NCBI GenBank assembly: GCA_030642525.1
Contig: DAOWNO010000104.1
Location: 1 to 7,129, forward strand
Length of the DNA stretch: 7,129 nucleotides
Direction of reading: 5' to 3'
Source: Candidatus Aegiribacteria sp.
GTDB lineage: Bacteria > Fermentibacterota > Fermentibacteria > Fermentibacterales > JCC-6
Positions 1 through 6,439 of the stretch are shown one piece after another. Made by a program: the position numbers and the translations under genes. Positions within the stretch are counted from its first letter, which is position 1. Each line of letters starts with the position of its first letter. The notes beneath the pieces were generated by a model, which worked only from the letters and a program-made list of their open reading frames with translations, was not told the origin of the DNA and made no database searches.

Positions 1-838
1 ATCTGACAGATCTGAGATACATTCCCAGTTTGAGCAATCTCTGGCCCGGAACAAAGGCATCTCCCGGAGCTGAGAACTCCTTTCCGGCAAAAGCAATAGC
101 AGGAACAACTTCAATTTTTCCCAAACCTGTATTGAAATGAGTGAAATCACGAATTTCCCCGGCCACTGCCCATCTGCCCTTCTCACCTTCAGCTCCCGCG
201 ATTACAACCCATGGTTTGAAATATCTGAAATCACTTCTGATTGATAAAGCATTCAATACAATGTTATTATCAGGCGGAGATTCCTCGGAATGATAATGTA
301 CCCGTGCGTACGAAAAACCTGCAAAGCCCATCCATGGTGAATGAATATTCAATTGAGTCAGGGTGTCAGCACCTGCCTGCTGAATCAAGTATTTACCCTT
401 GAACCCCAGAATTCCACCAATTGCGAATCCGTATCCCTGCAGTGAATCAATATCCACCCAGTCCCATTCAACCAGCGGTTCCCTGAGACCCGGAATAAAT
501 GGCTGACTGTCGTGCAGATACAGCCCCGCTCCAACCCAGGGAGTGCCAGGCCATTTCACCACTGCTCTGGCTCTTCGAAAAACAAATGTGCCTGCAGAAT
601 CACTCATGAGCGCGCCGGTGACAAGAAAATCTACTCCAGGCGATTCGGCCATTATGCTGAGTGCCGCATCCACATCGGTACTATCAATTACAGGATGGTT
701 TCCAGCCCACTTTCCGTTTCCCGTTGCTGACACAAGGCATTTCCAGCCCATAGTCCAGCCTTCCGGAATTGAGCCGGCATCCGTGGAATCTGGAGGCACG
801 GCCAGCAGGACAAGCAGAACGGAAACGAGAGCGCTCAT
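1..838 (-). CDS. Exported protein of unknown family, possibly beta-barrel (3' end outside window)
   Basis: The frame is open from ATG at 838 to the window edge: 279 residues with no stop, so the C-terminus is missing. Residues 1-14 (MSALVSVLLVLLAV) are a hydrophobic signal-peptide-like segment without a basic n-region, followed by a polar, Asp/Ser/Gly-rich start of the mature part. The rest is soluble and aromatic-rich, with short alternating hydrophobic/polar stretches separated by Gly/Asp/Pro turns (for example the stretches near residues 81-109, 136-155 and 205-235), as in secreted beta proteins or outer-membrane barrels. I recognise no family or catalytic motif. The ATG shares its A with the TGA of the preceding gene (TGATG), and a GGAGG sits 6 bases upstream, so start choice is firm and translation is probably coupled. 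Last visible gene of the glycan operon; an outer-membrane or periplasmic role is inference from the signal sequence and neighbours. It could instead be a soluble periplasmic beta-sandwich protein. Confidence 0.75.
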   Translation of the reverse strand, partial: MSALVSVLLVLLAVPPDSTDAGSIPEGWTMGWKCLVSATGNGKWAGNHPVIDSTDVDAALSIMAESPGVDFLVTGALMSDSAGTFVFRRARAVVKWPGTPWVGAGLYLHDSQPFIPGLREPLVEWDWVDIDSLQGYGFAIGGILGFKGKYLIQQAGADTLTQLNIHSPWMGFAGFSYARVHYHSEESPPDNNIVLNALSIRSDFRYFKPWVVIAGAEGEKGRWAVAGEIRDFTHFNTGLGKIEVVPAIAFAGKEFSAPGDAFVPGQRLLKLGMYLRSVR

Positions 839-1611
839 CAGAATCCTCCGGGAGAAAACGATATACCAAGAACCTGTCGATTATCATGATTATCAAGCAT
901 GACCGCCCAGTCAACTCTGAAGCAATGGTAATAAGCTGAAAGACCGGTATTCCACGATAATCCATCTGAACCGGTTCTGACGGAAAGCCAGTCATTTATT
1001 GAAAGATCAAAGCCGAATGACGGTCTGCTTCCTGTAACTGAGAAGTGGCCCCTGAATCCTCTGTGAAATACAGTTGAAATACCGTAACCGATCTCCCGAC
1101 CGCGAAGTTTATCTCCGAATATTCTCAGGTTTGAAACATTCACACCGATGGCGACTGTCGGAAAAACAGAGAATTGAAATCCCAGTGAAGCTGAAAGCAT
1201 ATTATGAGATTCGGTTTCATCAGTCAAAGCATATCCAAGTGACGCTCCAACAGAAATACTTGGTCCGAAGACACCTTCCATGAATCCTACAGGATCTCCG
1301 CGAAGTGTTTCGGCAATACTGACAGATACGTCAAGGGTATCAGGGTCTGATCCGGATCGAGTCCATCCCAGACCGGCTCCGCAGTGAATCGAACCTGATT
1401 CAGTGGCTGCAACAGCATAGATACCACTGTTATCCGCATCACTGGCAGCTGCATATACGGCATATTCAGTCCCGATAATCCGAACGAGTCCTGCGGGCGC
1501 ATTCAGACATGAAGCAGCATTATCAGCATATGCGTACGGAAAGCAAGCGCACCCGGATACCCCGGGTCCCGGAGCAAAGGAAATTATTGACGCAATAAGA
1601 AATAGAATCAG
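838..1611 (-). CDS. Exported, probably outer-membrane beta-barrel protein with a non-canonical start
   Basis: From CTG at 1611 the frame gives 257 residues. Residues 2-13 (ILFLIASIISFA) form a hydrophobic signal core; cleavage after SFA is plausible, and a V-S-G-C at 18-21 also fits a lipobox, so a lipoprotein is an alternative. The mature part alternates hydrophobic and polar residues with many Gly and Asp turns, strongest in the C-terminal half (about 115-257), and ends in Phe (FSPGGF). This pattern, with a terminal aromatic, is typical of outer-membrane barrels. No named family is recognised. The frame contains no ATG, GTG or TTG before ATG 1281 (residue 111), yet the upstream 110 codons look coding and carry the signal sequence. 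The CTG overlaps the preceding TGA as CTGA, behind a strong purine-rich ribosome-binding site; ATT at 1608 (TGATT) is nearly as good. The stop overlaps the next start by one base. That this is a real gene is likely; the exact start is uncertain. Confidence 0.7.
   Translation of the reverse strand: MILFLIASIISFAPGPGVSGCACFPYAYADNAASCLNAPAGLVRIIGTEYAVYAAASDADNSGIYAVAATESGSIHCGAGLGWTRSGSDPDTLDVSVSIAETLRGDPVGFMEGVFGPSISVGASLGYALTDETESHNMLSASLGFQFSVFPTVAIGVNVSNLRIFGDKLRGREIGYGISTVFHRGFRGHFSVTGSRPSFGFDLSINDWLSVRTGSDGLSWNTGLSAYYHCFRVDWAVMLDNHDNRQVLGISFSPGGF
845..849 (-). promoter_or_regulatory. Ribosome-binding site GGAGG for the exported protein starting at 838
   Basis: On the minus strand a perfect GGAGG lies 6 bases before the ATG at 838. 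It is inside the last codons of the upstream gene (encoding part of its terminal Gly-Gly-Phe). The stop and start share one base (TGATG, 840-836), the usual layout for termination-reinitiation coupling. Confidence 0.8.
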
Positions 1612-2999
1612 TATGCTCCCCTTCCCCTGAAAATCGTTACCAGTGTTTTCATCAGAATAGTAAAATCAAGCATCAACGACTGATTTCTGATATAGTAGTA
1701 ATCATATTCCAGGTTGTCGTGCAGGGGAAGCTCTTTTCTTCCCATTATCTGCCACATTCCGGTCAGGCCCGGTTTGACATCCAGCCTGTGGCGCTGCCAC
1801 GCATTGTACTCTTTCACGATAAAAGTCATCTCGGGTCTTGGTCCTACAAGACTCATTTCGCCCCGTATAATGTTGAACAGCTGTGGAAGTTCGTCCAGGC
1901 TTGTTCTTCTCAGAAATTTCCCGGTTCGAGTAACTCTTGTATCATCCATGGACATCGGAGCAACCTCGTACTCATGCGAGTCTGGTTTCATCGTTCTGAA
2001 TTTGAGCAGAGTAAATTCCTTTCCCTTCAATCCAACCCTTCTCTGTTTGAAGATCGGGGATCCCTTTCCCGCAGCCAGCAGTATCAGATAAAGAACAGCC
2101 ATCAACGGGAAAAGAAACATTGCCAGAAAAATGGAAATAAGGATATCTGTCGTTCTCTTTGTGATTCTGTGCAGGGTTCCAGGCTCACCATAACCAATTT
2201 CAATTATCGGCAGTTTTACAAGATCATCCAGATCGGTTCCACCCAGGGCGATCTCAAAAAGATCGGTTACAAGTCGAAAATGAACCTCATTGCCGGTAAC
2301 ATTCGAAATTATCGAAAGCATTTCGGAGCGATTGAGTTCCGGTGCGGCGAAAAATACTTCATCCACCTTCAGAATTCTTATCTGTTCAACCATGTCTGCA
2401 AGTGATGCTACTATCGGGATTCCCTTAAACTCATCATTCGCGGTATTTCTCGGAGATACGATACCAATTATCTCCGGAGCCTTCCCCGGAAGCTTTAAAA
2501 GAGCTGATATCACCCTTGAAGCTACCTCTCCTGTGCCAACAACAAGAATCTTCGGGACTTCTCTTAAAGGTGCTATGATCTGAGCAATCCTTCTTCCGAC
2601 AAATCGAGTGGCAGTCGCAACCGGGATCGAAATTCCAATAAACATGAAAAGCATTATCCTTGAATAATCCATGCGCACAAGATAACTTGCCGCCATCAGC
2701 GCAATAGCAAGATACACGATAGCTTTCATGAGCTTCTGCAGTTCCCCCAGGCTTCCCAGATATCGTTTGGGTTTGTAAAGACCGGTTCCGGCAAAGGAAA
2801 TCAGCCACAGAAGGGCTACAACCGGCAAAACCATGATGTAAGTATTGAAAGAATGGTGAAATTCCGGCAATATGGTTCTCAGGACAGAAGTTCTCAGAAA
2901 CCAGGTCAGAATAAACGCTGCCGGTATTGCAAGCACATCTGCAAAAACCAGCAGGACGCTGAGAACACGATCTGCTTTTCTAACCGGCACGAATTTCAT
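1608..2999 (-). CDS. Polyprenyl-phosphate sugar-1-phosphate transferase (WbaP/WcaJ-like, glycan-initiating)
   Basis: This enzyme family moves a hexose-1-phosphate from a nucleotide sugar to undecaprenyl phosphate at the cytoplasmic membrane, the first step of O-antigen, capsule or exopolysaccharide synthesis. The 463-residue protein has the standard three-part layout and length: about four N-terminal membrane helices (roughly 12-36, 53-73, 90-108, 114-131), a Rossmann-like central domain (VVGTGEVA at 153-160), and a C-terminal bacterial sugar transferase domain from about 280. That domain shows a membrane-entering helix (285-309), QRRVG (319-323), KFRTM (333-337), the SLDELPQL motif with the acidic pair D369-E370, GPRPE (386-390), KPGLTG (409-414) and the characteristic RGRGAY end. 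The start at 2999 is chosen because it overlaps the upstream stop as ATGA; an in-frame ATG at 3065 would lie well inside the upstream gene and add 22 unlikely residues. Sugar specificity (Glc, Gal or another) cannot be read from the sequence. Confidence 0.94.
   Translation of the reverse strand: MKFVPVRKADRVLSVLLVFADVLAIPAAFILTWFLRTSVLRTILPEFHHSFNTYIMVLPVVALLWLISFAGTGLYKPKRYLGSLGELQKLMKAIVYLAIALMAASYLVRMDYSRIMLFMFIGISIPVATATRFVGRRIAQIIAPLREVPKILVVGTGEVASRVISALLKLPGKAPEIIGIVSPRNTANDEFKGIPIVASLADMVEQIRILKVDEVFFAAPELNRSEMLSIISNVTGNEVHFRLVTDLFEIALGGTDLDDLVKLPIIEIGYGEPGTLHRITKRTTDILISIFLAMFLFPLMAVLYLILLAAGKGSPIFKQRRVGLKGKEFTLLKFRTMKPDSHEYEVAPMSMDDTRVTRTGKFLRRTSLDELPQLFNIIRGEMSLVGPRPEMTFIVKEYNAWQRHRLDVKPGLTGMWQIMGRKELPLHDNLEYDYYYIRNQSLMLDFTILMKTLVTIFRGRGAY
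1616..1628 (-). promoter_or_regulatory. Purine-rich ribosome-binding site before a CTG/ATT start
   Basis: The minus strand reads AGGGGAAGGGGAG here, 4 bases before CTG 1611 and 7 bases before ATT 1608. It lies inside the last codons of the sugar-phosphate transferase gene, encoding its Arg-Gly-Arg-Gly-Ala tail. That tail is conserved in the transferase family, so some purine content is explained by coding, but the position just before the next frame supports initiation there. Confidence 0.55.
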
Positions 3000-3982
3000 T
3001 CTCCCGCCTTTCCGGCGGTAAATATACCCAACAGCATCCCAGAAAAAAGCGCACACCCGCGCCATATTGCAAAAAGAGGAAGAATGGGAACAAGAGATGG
3101 TTCATTCCGAGCTGCGATCAGCATGAGAGGAATTGAAGATATGATGATACATAAGGCCCACACTCCCGCGAATGTTAATGAGAAATTCCCCAGTAATGCC
3201 AGAACAGAAACAAAAGGGAGAAGCATGCAAAGGATGATCTGCAGTTTCAGCGCGACTGGAGTGTATGAACCTCCTCCCGCCTTATCCGGAAACTTCCTGA
3301 GAACTTTCATTCTCCATTTCCCCCTGGACACTTTCATTCTGAAGTATGCTCCCCAGGTGTCTCTGTGCGTATGGGCAACAAGAGCATCCGGCTCAAACAT
3401 AAGATTCATGCCCATGGCTTTCATTCGATACGAAAGATCAACATCCTCGTGATCAGGCATCGGGAACGACTCATCAAAGCCTGCTGTCCTCTCCAGAGCA
3501 TCTTTTCTGAAAGCTGCTGAATAAGTGTCAACCAGATCAATATTTCCGTGTTCTGATAAAAGCCTGTATCTTTCCTCAAATTCGATCTGCGCAAGTCTCT
3601 GAATGATCAATGATCCTCCGCTTGAGTAAGCTCCTTTTACCGCATCAGCTCCTTTTTTCAGTACATTGAGCAATTTTTCAGCCCAGTCCGCCGAAGGTAC
3701 ACAATCCGAATCCGTAAAAAGTATGTACTCACAACCGGAGGCCCTCCACCCTCTGTTTCTTGCTGAAGCGGGACCGGAGTGCGGTCCTTCTACTATCAGG
3801 TCAGCTTTTTCATGTACTCGAGAAGGAAGCGGATTCCCGCCGTCAAGAGAAACAATAATTTCAAGACTGTTCCTTATTGTCTGACAATCGAGAGCTTCAA
3901 GACATCTGACAAGTTTATCTGAATCATTGTAACTGGGTATGATGACACTTGCCTGAACAGACGAATTCGTGAAATCGTTCAT
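2996..3982 (-). CDS. GT2-family glycosyltransferase with C-terminal membrane helices
   Basis: Predicted inverting, GT-A fold glycosyltransferase that adds a sugar from a nucleotide donor to a lipid-linked glycan at the inner membrane. In the 328-residue protein the N-terminus gives the family opening SVIIPSYND (12-20), the donor-binding strand EIIVSLDGG (41-49), NRGWRAS (76-82), the metal-binding DSD (91-93) within LFTDSDCVP, and the acceptor/catalytic HEDVDLSYR (178-186). Hydrophobic segments at about 246-266, 268-292 and 297-322 should anchor it in the membrane. The start at 3982 is preferred: it overlaps the previous stop as ATGA and leaves about 10 residues before the first strand. The in-frame ATG at 4069 would extend into the upstream gene with no conserved sequence. 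It is followed by the glycan-initiating transferase through another ATGA overlap, so the two are probably made together. Donor and linkage are unknown. Confidence 0.9.
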   Translation of the reverse strand: MNDFTNSSVQASVIIPSYNDSDKLVRCLEALDCQTIRNSLEIIVSLDGGNPLPSRVHEKADLIVEGPHSGPASARNRGWRASGCEYILFTDSDCVPSADWAEKLLNVLKKGADAVKGAYSSGGSLIIQRLAQIEFEERYRLLSEHGNIDLVDTYSAAFRKDALERTAGFDESFPMPDHEDVDLSYRMKAMGMNLMFEPDALVAHTHRDTWGAYFRMKVSRGKWRMKVLRKFPDKAGGGSYTPVALKLQIILCMLLPFVSVLALLGNFSLTFAGVWALCIIISSIPLMLIAARNEPSLVPILPLFAIWRGCALFSGMLLGIFTAGKAGE

Positions 3983-5430
3983 TTCTTTCTCGAACTCCTG
4001 AAAAGGTATTTTCGGAAAGTTGAGAAAGCCCTGAATGTTCTCTTCCGCTCGTCCGCATCCTGCAGACATGCACGCATTTTCCTGAGAATGTAAAGCGGCC
4101 TGAGATAGAATCTCCTTCGCGCATTGTCACAGAAATCAACGAGTTGTTCTGATGTAAGCTCATCAGTGCTGATAACACAGTTGTGCAGTCCATCCTCCGT
4201 CAGCCAGTCTCTCCATACGGTTGCGGTAAGATTGCCTGATTCATCCGCCTGACGGTATGCTTCAGTGCCGGGATATACCATCATGGGATAGAACTGAGCT
4301 GTATCAGGATTAATTTCAATCGCGAACTCAAGGGTTTCCTCCATTGTTTTAATGGTTTCCCCTCTTGTTCCGACCATGAAGCATCCATGCACCAGAATAC
4401 CCGCGTCATCTGCGTTCTGCATGAATGTCCGGGATGTTTCCGTTGTTATGCCCTTTTTCATATTCCTGAGCATTTCGTCGCTGCCGCTTTCGAAACCTAC
4501 GCAGACCGTTCGAAGCCCTGCTCTCCTGCAGATTTCCAGAGTCTTTAAATCAACATTCGCACGCATGTTGGATGTCCAGGAAATTGACACATCTGCTCTG
4601 ATCATCGCTTCACCCAGTTCCCGCAACCTTTTCCTGTCAACGGAAATCGTATCATCCTCGAAAAATACCGCTCTGACATCAGGGAGATTATCCTGCACCC
4701 AGAGCATTTCGCTGACTATATTGTCAACCGATCGATATCGAAATTTTCTTCCCTGAAGAGTCTGGGGGAAAACGCAGAACGTGCATTCATATGGACATCC
4801 CCTGCCACCCATTATCATTACCTGAGGATAAAGAGCATTGGGGTTATTATAGTTTCTGATATTAAGATGCTTCGCATACACTGTGCTGACAAAAGGAAGA
4901 GAATCCAGATCATCCAGTCTTTCTGAATGACCTGTAAATAAACCTTCTGCATTCCCCTCTCTCAGATACAGACCAGGTATTTCAGCCGGATTTCCGTTAT
5001 TTTCGAGCGATTGGGCGAGTTTAACAAGAGGTATCTCGTACTCCCCTACGACAATTCCGTCAAATCTGCTGCCCAGCTGGAGTGTCTCCTTCGGCAGAGC
5101 AGAGGGATGAGTCCCCACAAGCATAACAGTCCTTCCTGATTTCCAGAGGCTGTCCGCAAACATGACATCCGATTCAATGGATGGAGTGGAAGTCTCCACT
5201 ATTACAAGTGAGGGATTGAATTTGTCAATTCTGGATACAGTCCGCGTAATATCAAGCCCGTCAGCGGGGGCATCGATCAGATCCAGCTCATGACCGCTCT
5301 GTTCAAGAGCACCTGCAGCGTAAGCAAGCCATATCGGGTAGTAAAGCGTCCCGCTCTTCGTAACGGCAGGGCTTCTCTGTCCTCTGCTGTAACACGGAAG
5401 AAAGGGCGGGTTAACCGCTGTAATTCTCAT
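3979..5430 (-). CDS. B12-binding-domain radical SAM protein
   Basis: The 483-residue protein has the two-domain build of the cobalamin-binding radical SAM class (BchE/P-methylase-like). The N-terminal half (about 1-145) resembles a B12-binding Rossmann domain: an opening RITAVNPPF, LAYAAGALEQSGHELDLID (35-53), PSLVIVETSTPS (73-84), a conserved GTHPSALPKE (106-115) and a VVGEYE (127-132). I see no DxHxxG motif, which many relatives also lack, so base-off cobalamin binding by His is not assured. The radical SAM core has the [4Fe-4S] signature C212-P-Y-E-C216-T-F-C219, then FFEDDT (256-261), WTSNMRAN (285-292), VGFESGSD (311-318) and MVGTRGET (352-359). Reactions in this class include methylation, ring formation and thioether chemistry; substrate here is not visible. 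It sits between two glycosyltransferases with its start 20 bases inside the previous gene and an AAGGTG 5 bases upstream of ATG. A role modifying a sugar, lipid or lipid carrier is inference from context. Confidence 0.9.
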   Translation of the reverse strand: MRITAVNPPFLPCYSRGQRSPAVTKSGTLYYPIWLAYAAGALEQSGHELDLIDAPADGLDITRTVSRIDKFNPSLVIVETSTPSIESDVMFADSLWKSGRTVMLVGTHPSALPKETLQLGSRFDGIVVGEYEIPLVKLAQSLENNGNPAEIPGLYLREGNAEGLFTGHSERLDDLDSLPFVSTVYAKHLNIRNYNNPNALYPQVMIMGGRGCPYECTFCVFPQTLQGRKFRYRSVDNIVSEMLWVQDNLPDVRAVFFEDDTISVDRKRLRELGEAMIRADVSISWTSNMRANVDLKTLEICRRAGLRTVCVGFESGSDEMLRNMKKGITTETSRTFMQNADDAGILVHGCFMVGTRGETIKTMEETLEFAIEINPDTAQFYPMMVYPGTEAYRQADESGNLTATVWRDWLTEDGLHNCVISTDELTSEQLVDFCDNARRRFYLRPLYILRKMRACLQDADERKRTFRAFSTFRKYLFRSSRKK

Positions 5431-6439
5431 GCATCACCTTCTGGATCGAAAACCACGTATCGTCAATTCCCAGTGACTCCATGCAAATCGCGCTTTTCCG
5501 CGAACAACCGGGAAATAGACTGTTTGAATAGCATGGCGAACATGGAACATCCGCAACAACGGGAGTGATAAGTCCATCAGCGTACAGAGTTTGTGGTGAA
5601 GTCGGACCGAACAGCACAACGGATGGCAATTTTCCGGCAACAGCCAGATGTGCCGTTCCGCTGTCAGCACCCAGGAATCCAATACATCTGTCCAGCAGGG
5701 CGGCAGTCTGCCCCCATGTTGTTTTTCCGGTCATGTTCAATACACCTGATGTAATCCCATTTATCATCAATTCAGCAGCATCACTGTCACCAATTCCTCC
5801 TACAAGAAGCACGCTGATACCCATCTTTCCAAGCCGGTTCGCAATGGTTGCATATTTTTCCGGCTGCCATCTCTTCTCCAGGACATCATCTCGAGGATTC
5901 CTCCCTCCACCAGGCGCTATGGCAAAAAAAGGACCACTCATTCCAAGTTTATCAACCCATTCGCGTTCTGAATCCTTGATCAAAAACAGCGGCCTCCAGT
6001 CAGAAGGTTGAACCCCGGCAGTTTTTGAATAGGAATATCCGGCGAAGTCCGTCTCCTTCATCGGAAAAACCTCTTCCCAGTTTCCCAGAGCTGAACCTCC
6101 TCCGGATCTCATAGGCGCTGCGGTCAGAAACCTTACCCATCTTCTTACAGCGGGAGAACCCTGAAATACAAACGATTCAGAAACGTTTCTCAGAAACTTC
6201 CTGTTCCGGATCGTCCATTTAATGAATCCTGTGTACCTGGATCTGCCCGATGGTGGAACCGGTGCTATAAATACTCTCTCAATTCCGGGGATACGCTCCC
6301 ACACATCTGCGGCAGAGGGACCTGTGAGAAACCAGTAGGTTCCATTTTTCTTCTCCATAAGAGCCTGAACAACAGGTGTGCAGATCATCGAGTCTCCAAA
6401 GGCGTGTGTTTTCACAAGCAGTACAGGCGCTTCAGGCAT
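5411..6439 (-). CDS. GT9-family glycosyltransferase (heptosyltransferase-like)
   Basis: Family members (WaaC/WaaF/RfaF and relatives) are GT-B fold enzymes that transfer heptose or another sugar to LPS-type acceptors on the cytoplasmic face of the inner membrane. The 342-residue length matches. Visible landmarks: the N-terminal VKTHAFGDSMICTPVVQAL (9-27), with the family's GD(S/A)(V/L/M) motif; the donor-domain opening FAIAPGGGRN (172-181); KRWQPEKYA (189-197), the usual RWP.E.(F/Y)A element; LLVGG (211-215); and the strongly conserved GADSGTAHLAVAG (257-269) followed by VVLFGPTSP (274-282). The C-terminal tail has four cysteines (300, 303, 312, 319). The start at 6439 overlaps the upstream stop by 8 bases and has GGAGGG about 9 bases upstream; the in-frame ATG at 6520 would add 27 unrelated residues within the upstream gene. 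Its donor need not be heptose, since no heptose-synthesis gene is in view. Confidence 0.92.
   Translation of the reverse strand: MPEAPVLLVKTHAFGDSMICTPVVQALMEKKNGTYWFLTGPSAADVWERIPGIERVFIAPVPPSGRSRYTGFIKWTIRNRKFLRNVSESFVFQGSPAVRRWVRFLTAAPMRSGGGSALGNWEEVFPMKETDFAGYSYSKTAGVQPSDWRPLFLIKDSEREWVDKLGMSGPFFAIAPGGGRNPRDDVLEKRWQPEKYATIANRLGKMGISVLLVGGIGDSDAAELMINGITSGVLNMTGKTTWGQTAALLDRCIGFLGADSGTAHLAVAGKLPSVVLFGPTSPQTLYADGLITPVVADVPCSPCYSNSLFPGCSRKSAICMESLGIDDTWFSIQKVMHENYSG

Noticed and set aside
543..902. Plus-strand frame of 119 codons and minus-strand frame 684-995
   Set aside because: Both overlap the two exported-protein genes, whose frames are supported by signal sequences, a GGAGG site and a TGATG junction; the competing frames show none of this.
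1287..1502. 71-codon minus-strand frame that could fill the gap before ATG 1281
   Set aside because: It is in a different frame, has no ribosome-binding site or signal sequence, and the overlapping frame that continues into the exported protein is a better explanation.
1608..1640. Programmed -1 frameshift fusing the sugar-phosphate transferase to the exported protein
   Set aside because: The exported frame is -1 relative to the transferase, but there is no clear slippery heptamer plus stem-loop, and fusing a signal-type segment to the conserved RGRGAY end of the transferase makes little sense. Separate initiation is simpler.
1719..2405. 228-codon plus-strand open frame
   Set aside because: It lies wholly antisense to the sugar-phosphate transferase, whose family motifs are intact across the same bases; the plus-strand product has no recognisable domain and low-complexity, implausible composition.
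2853..3452. 199-codon plus-strand open frame
   Set aside because: Antisense to the junction of the GT2 and sugar-phosphate transferase genes, both clearly coding there; no signal or motif in the product.
5565..6011. 148-codon plus-strand open frame
   Set aside because: Antisense shadow of the GT9 gene, covering its most conserved donor-site region.
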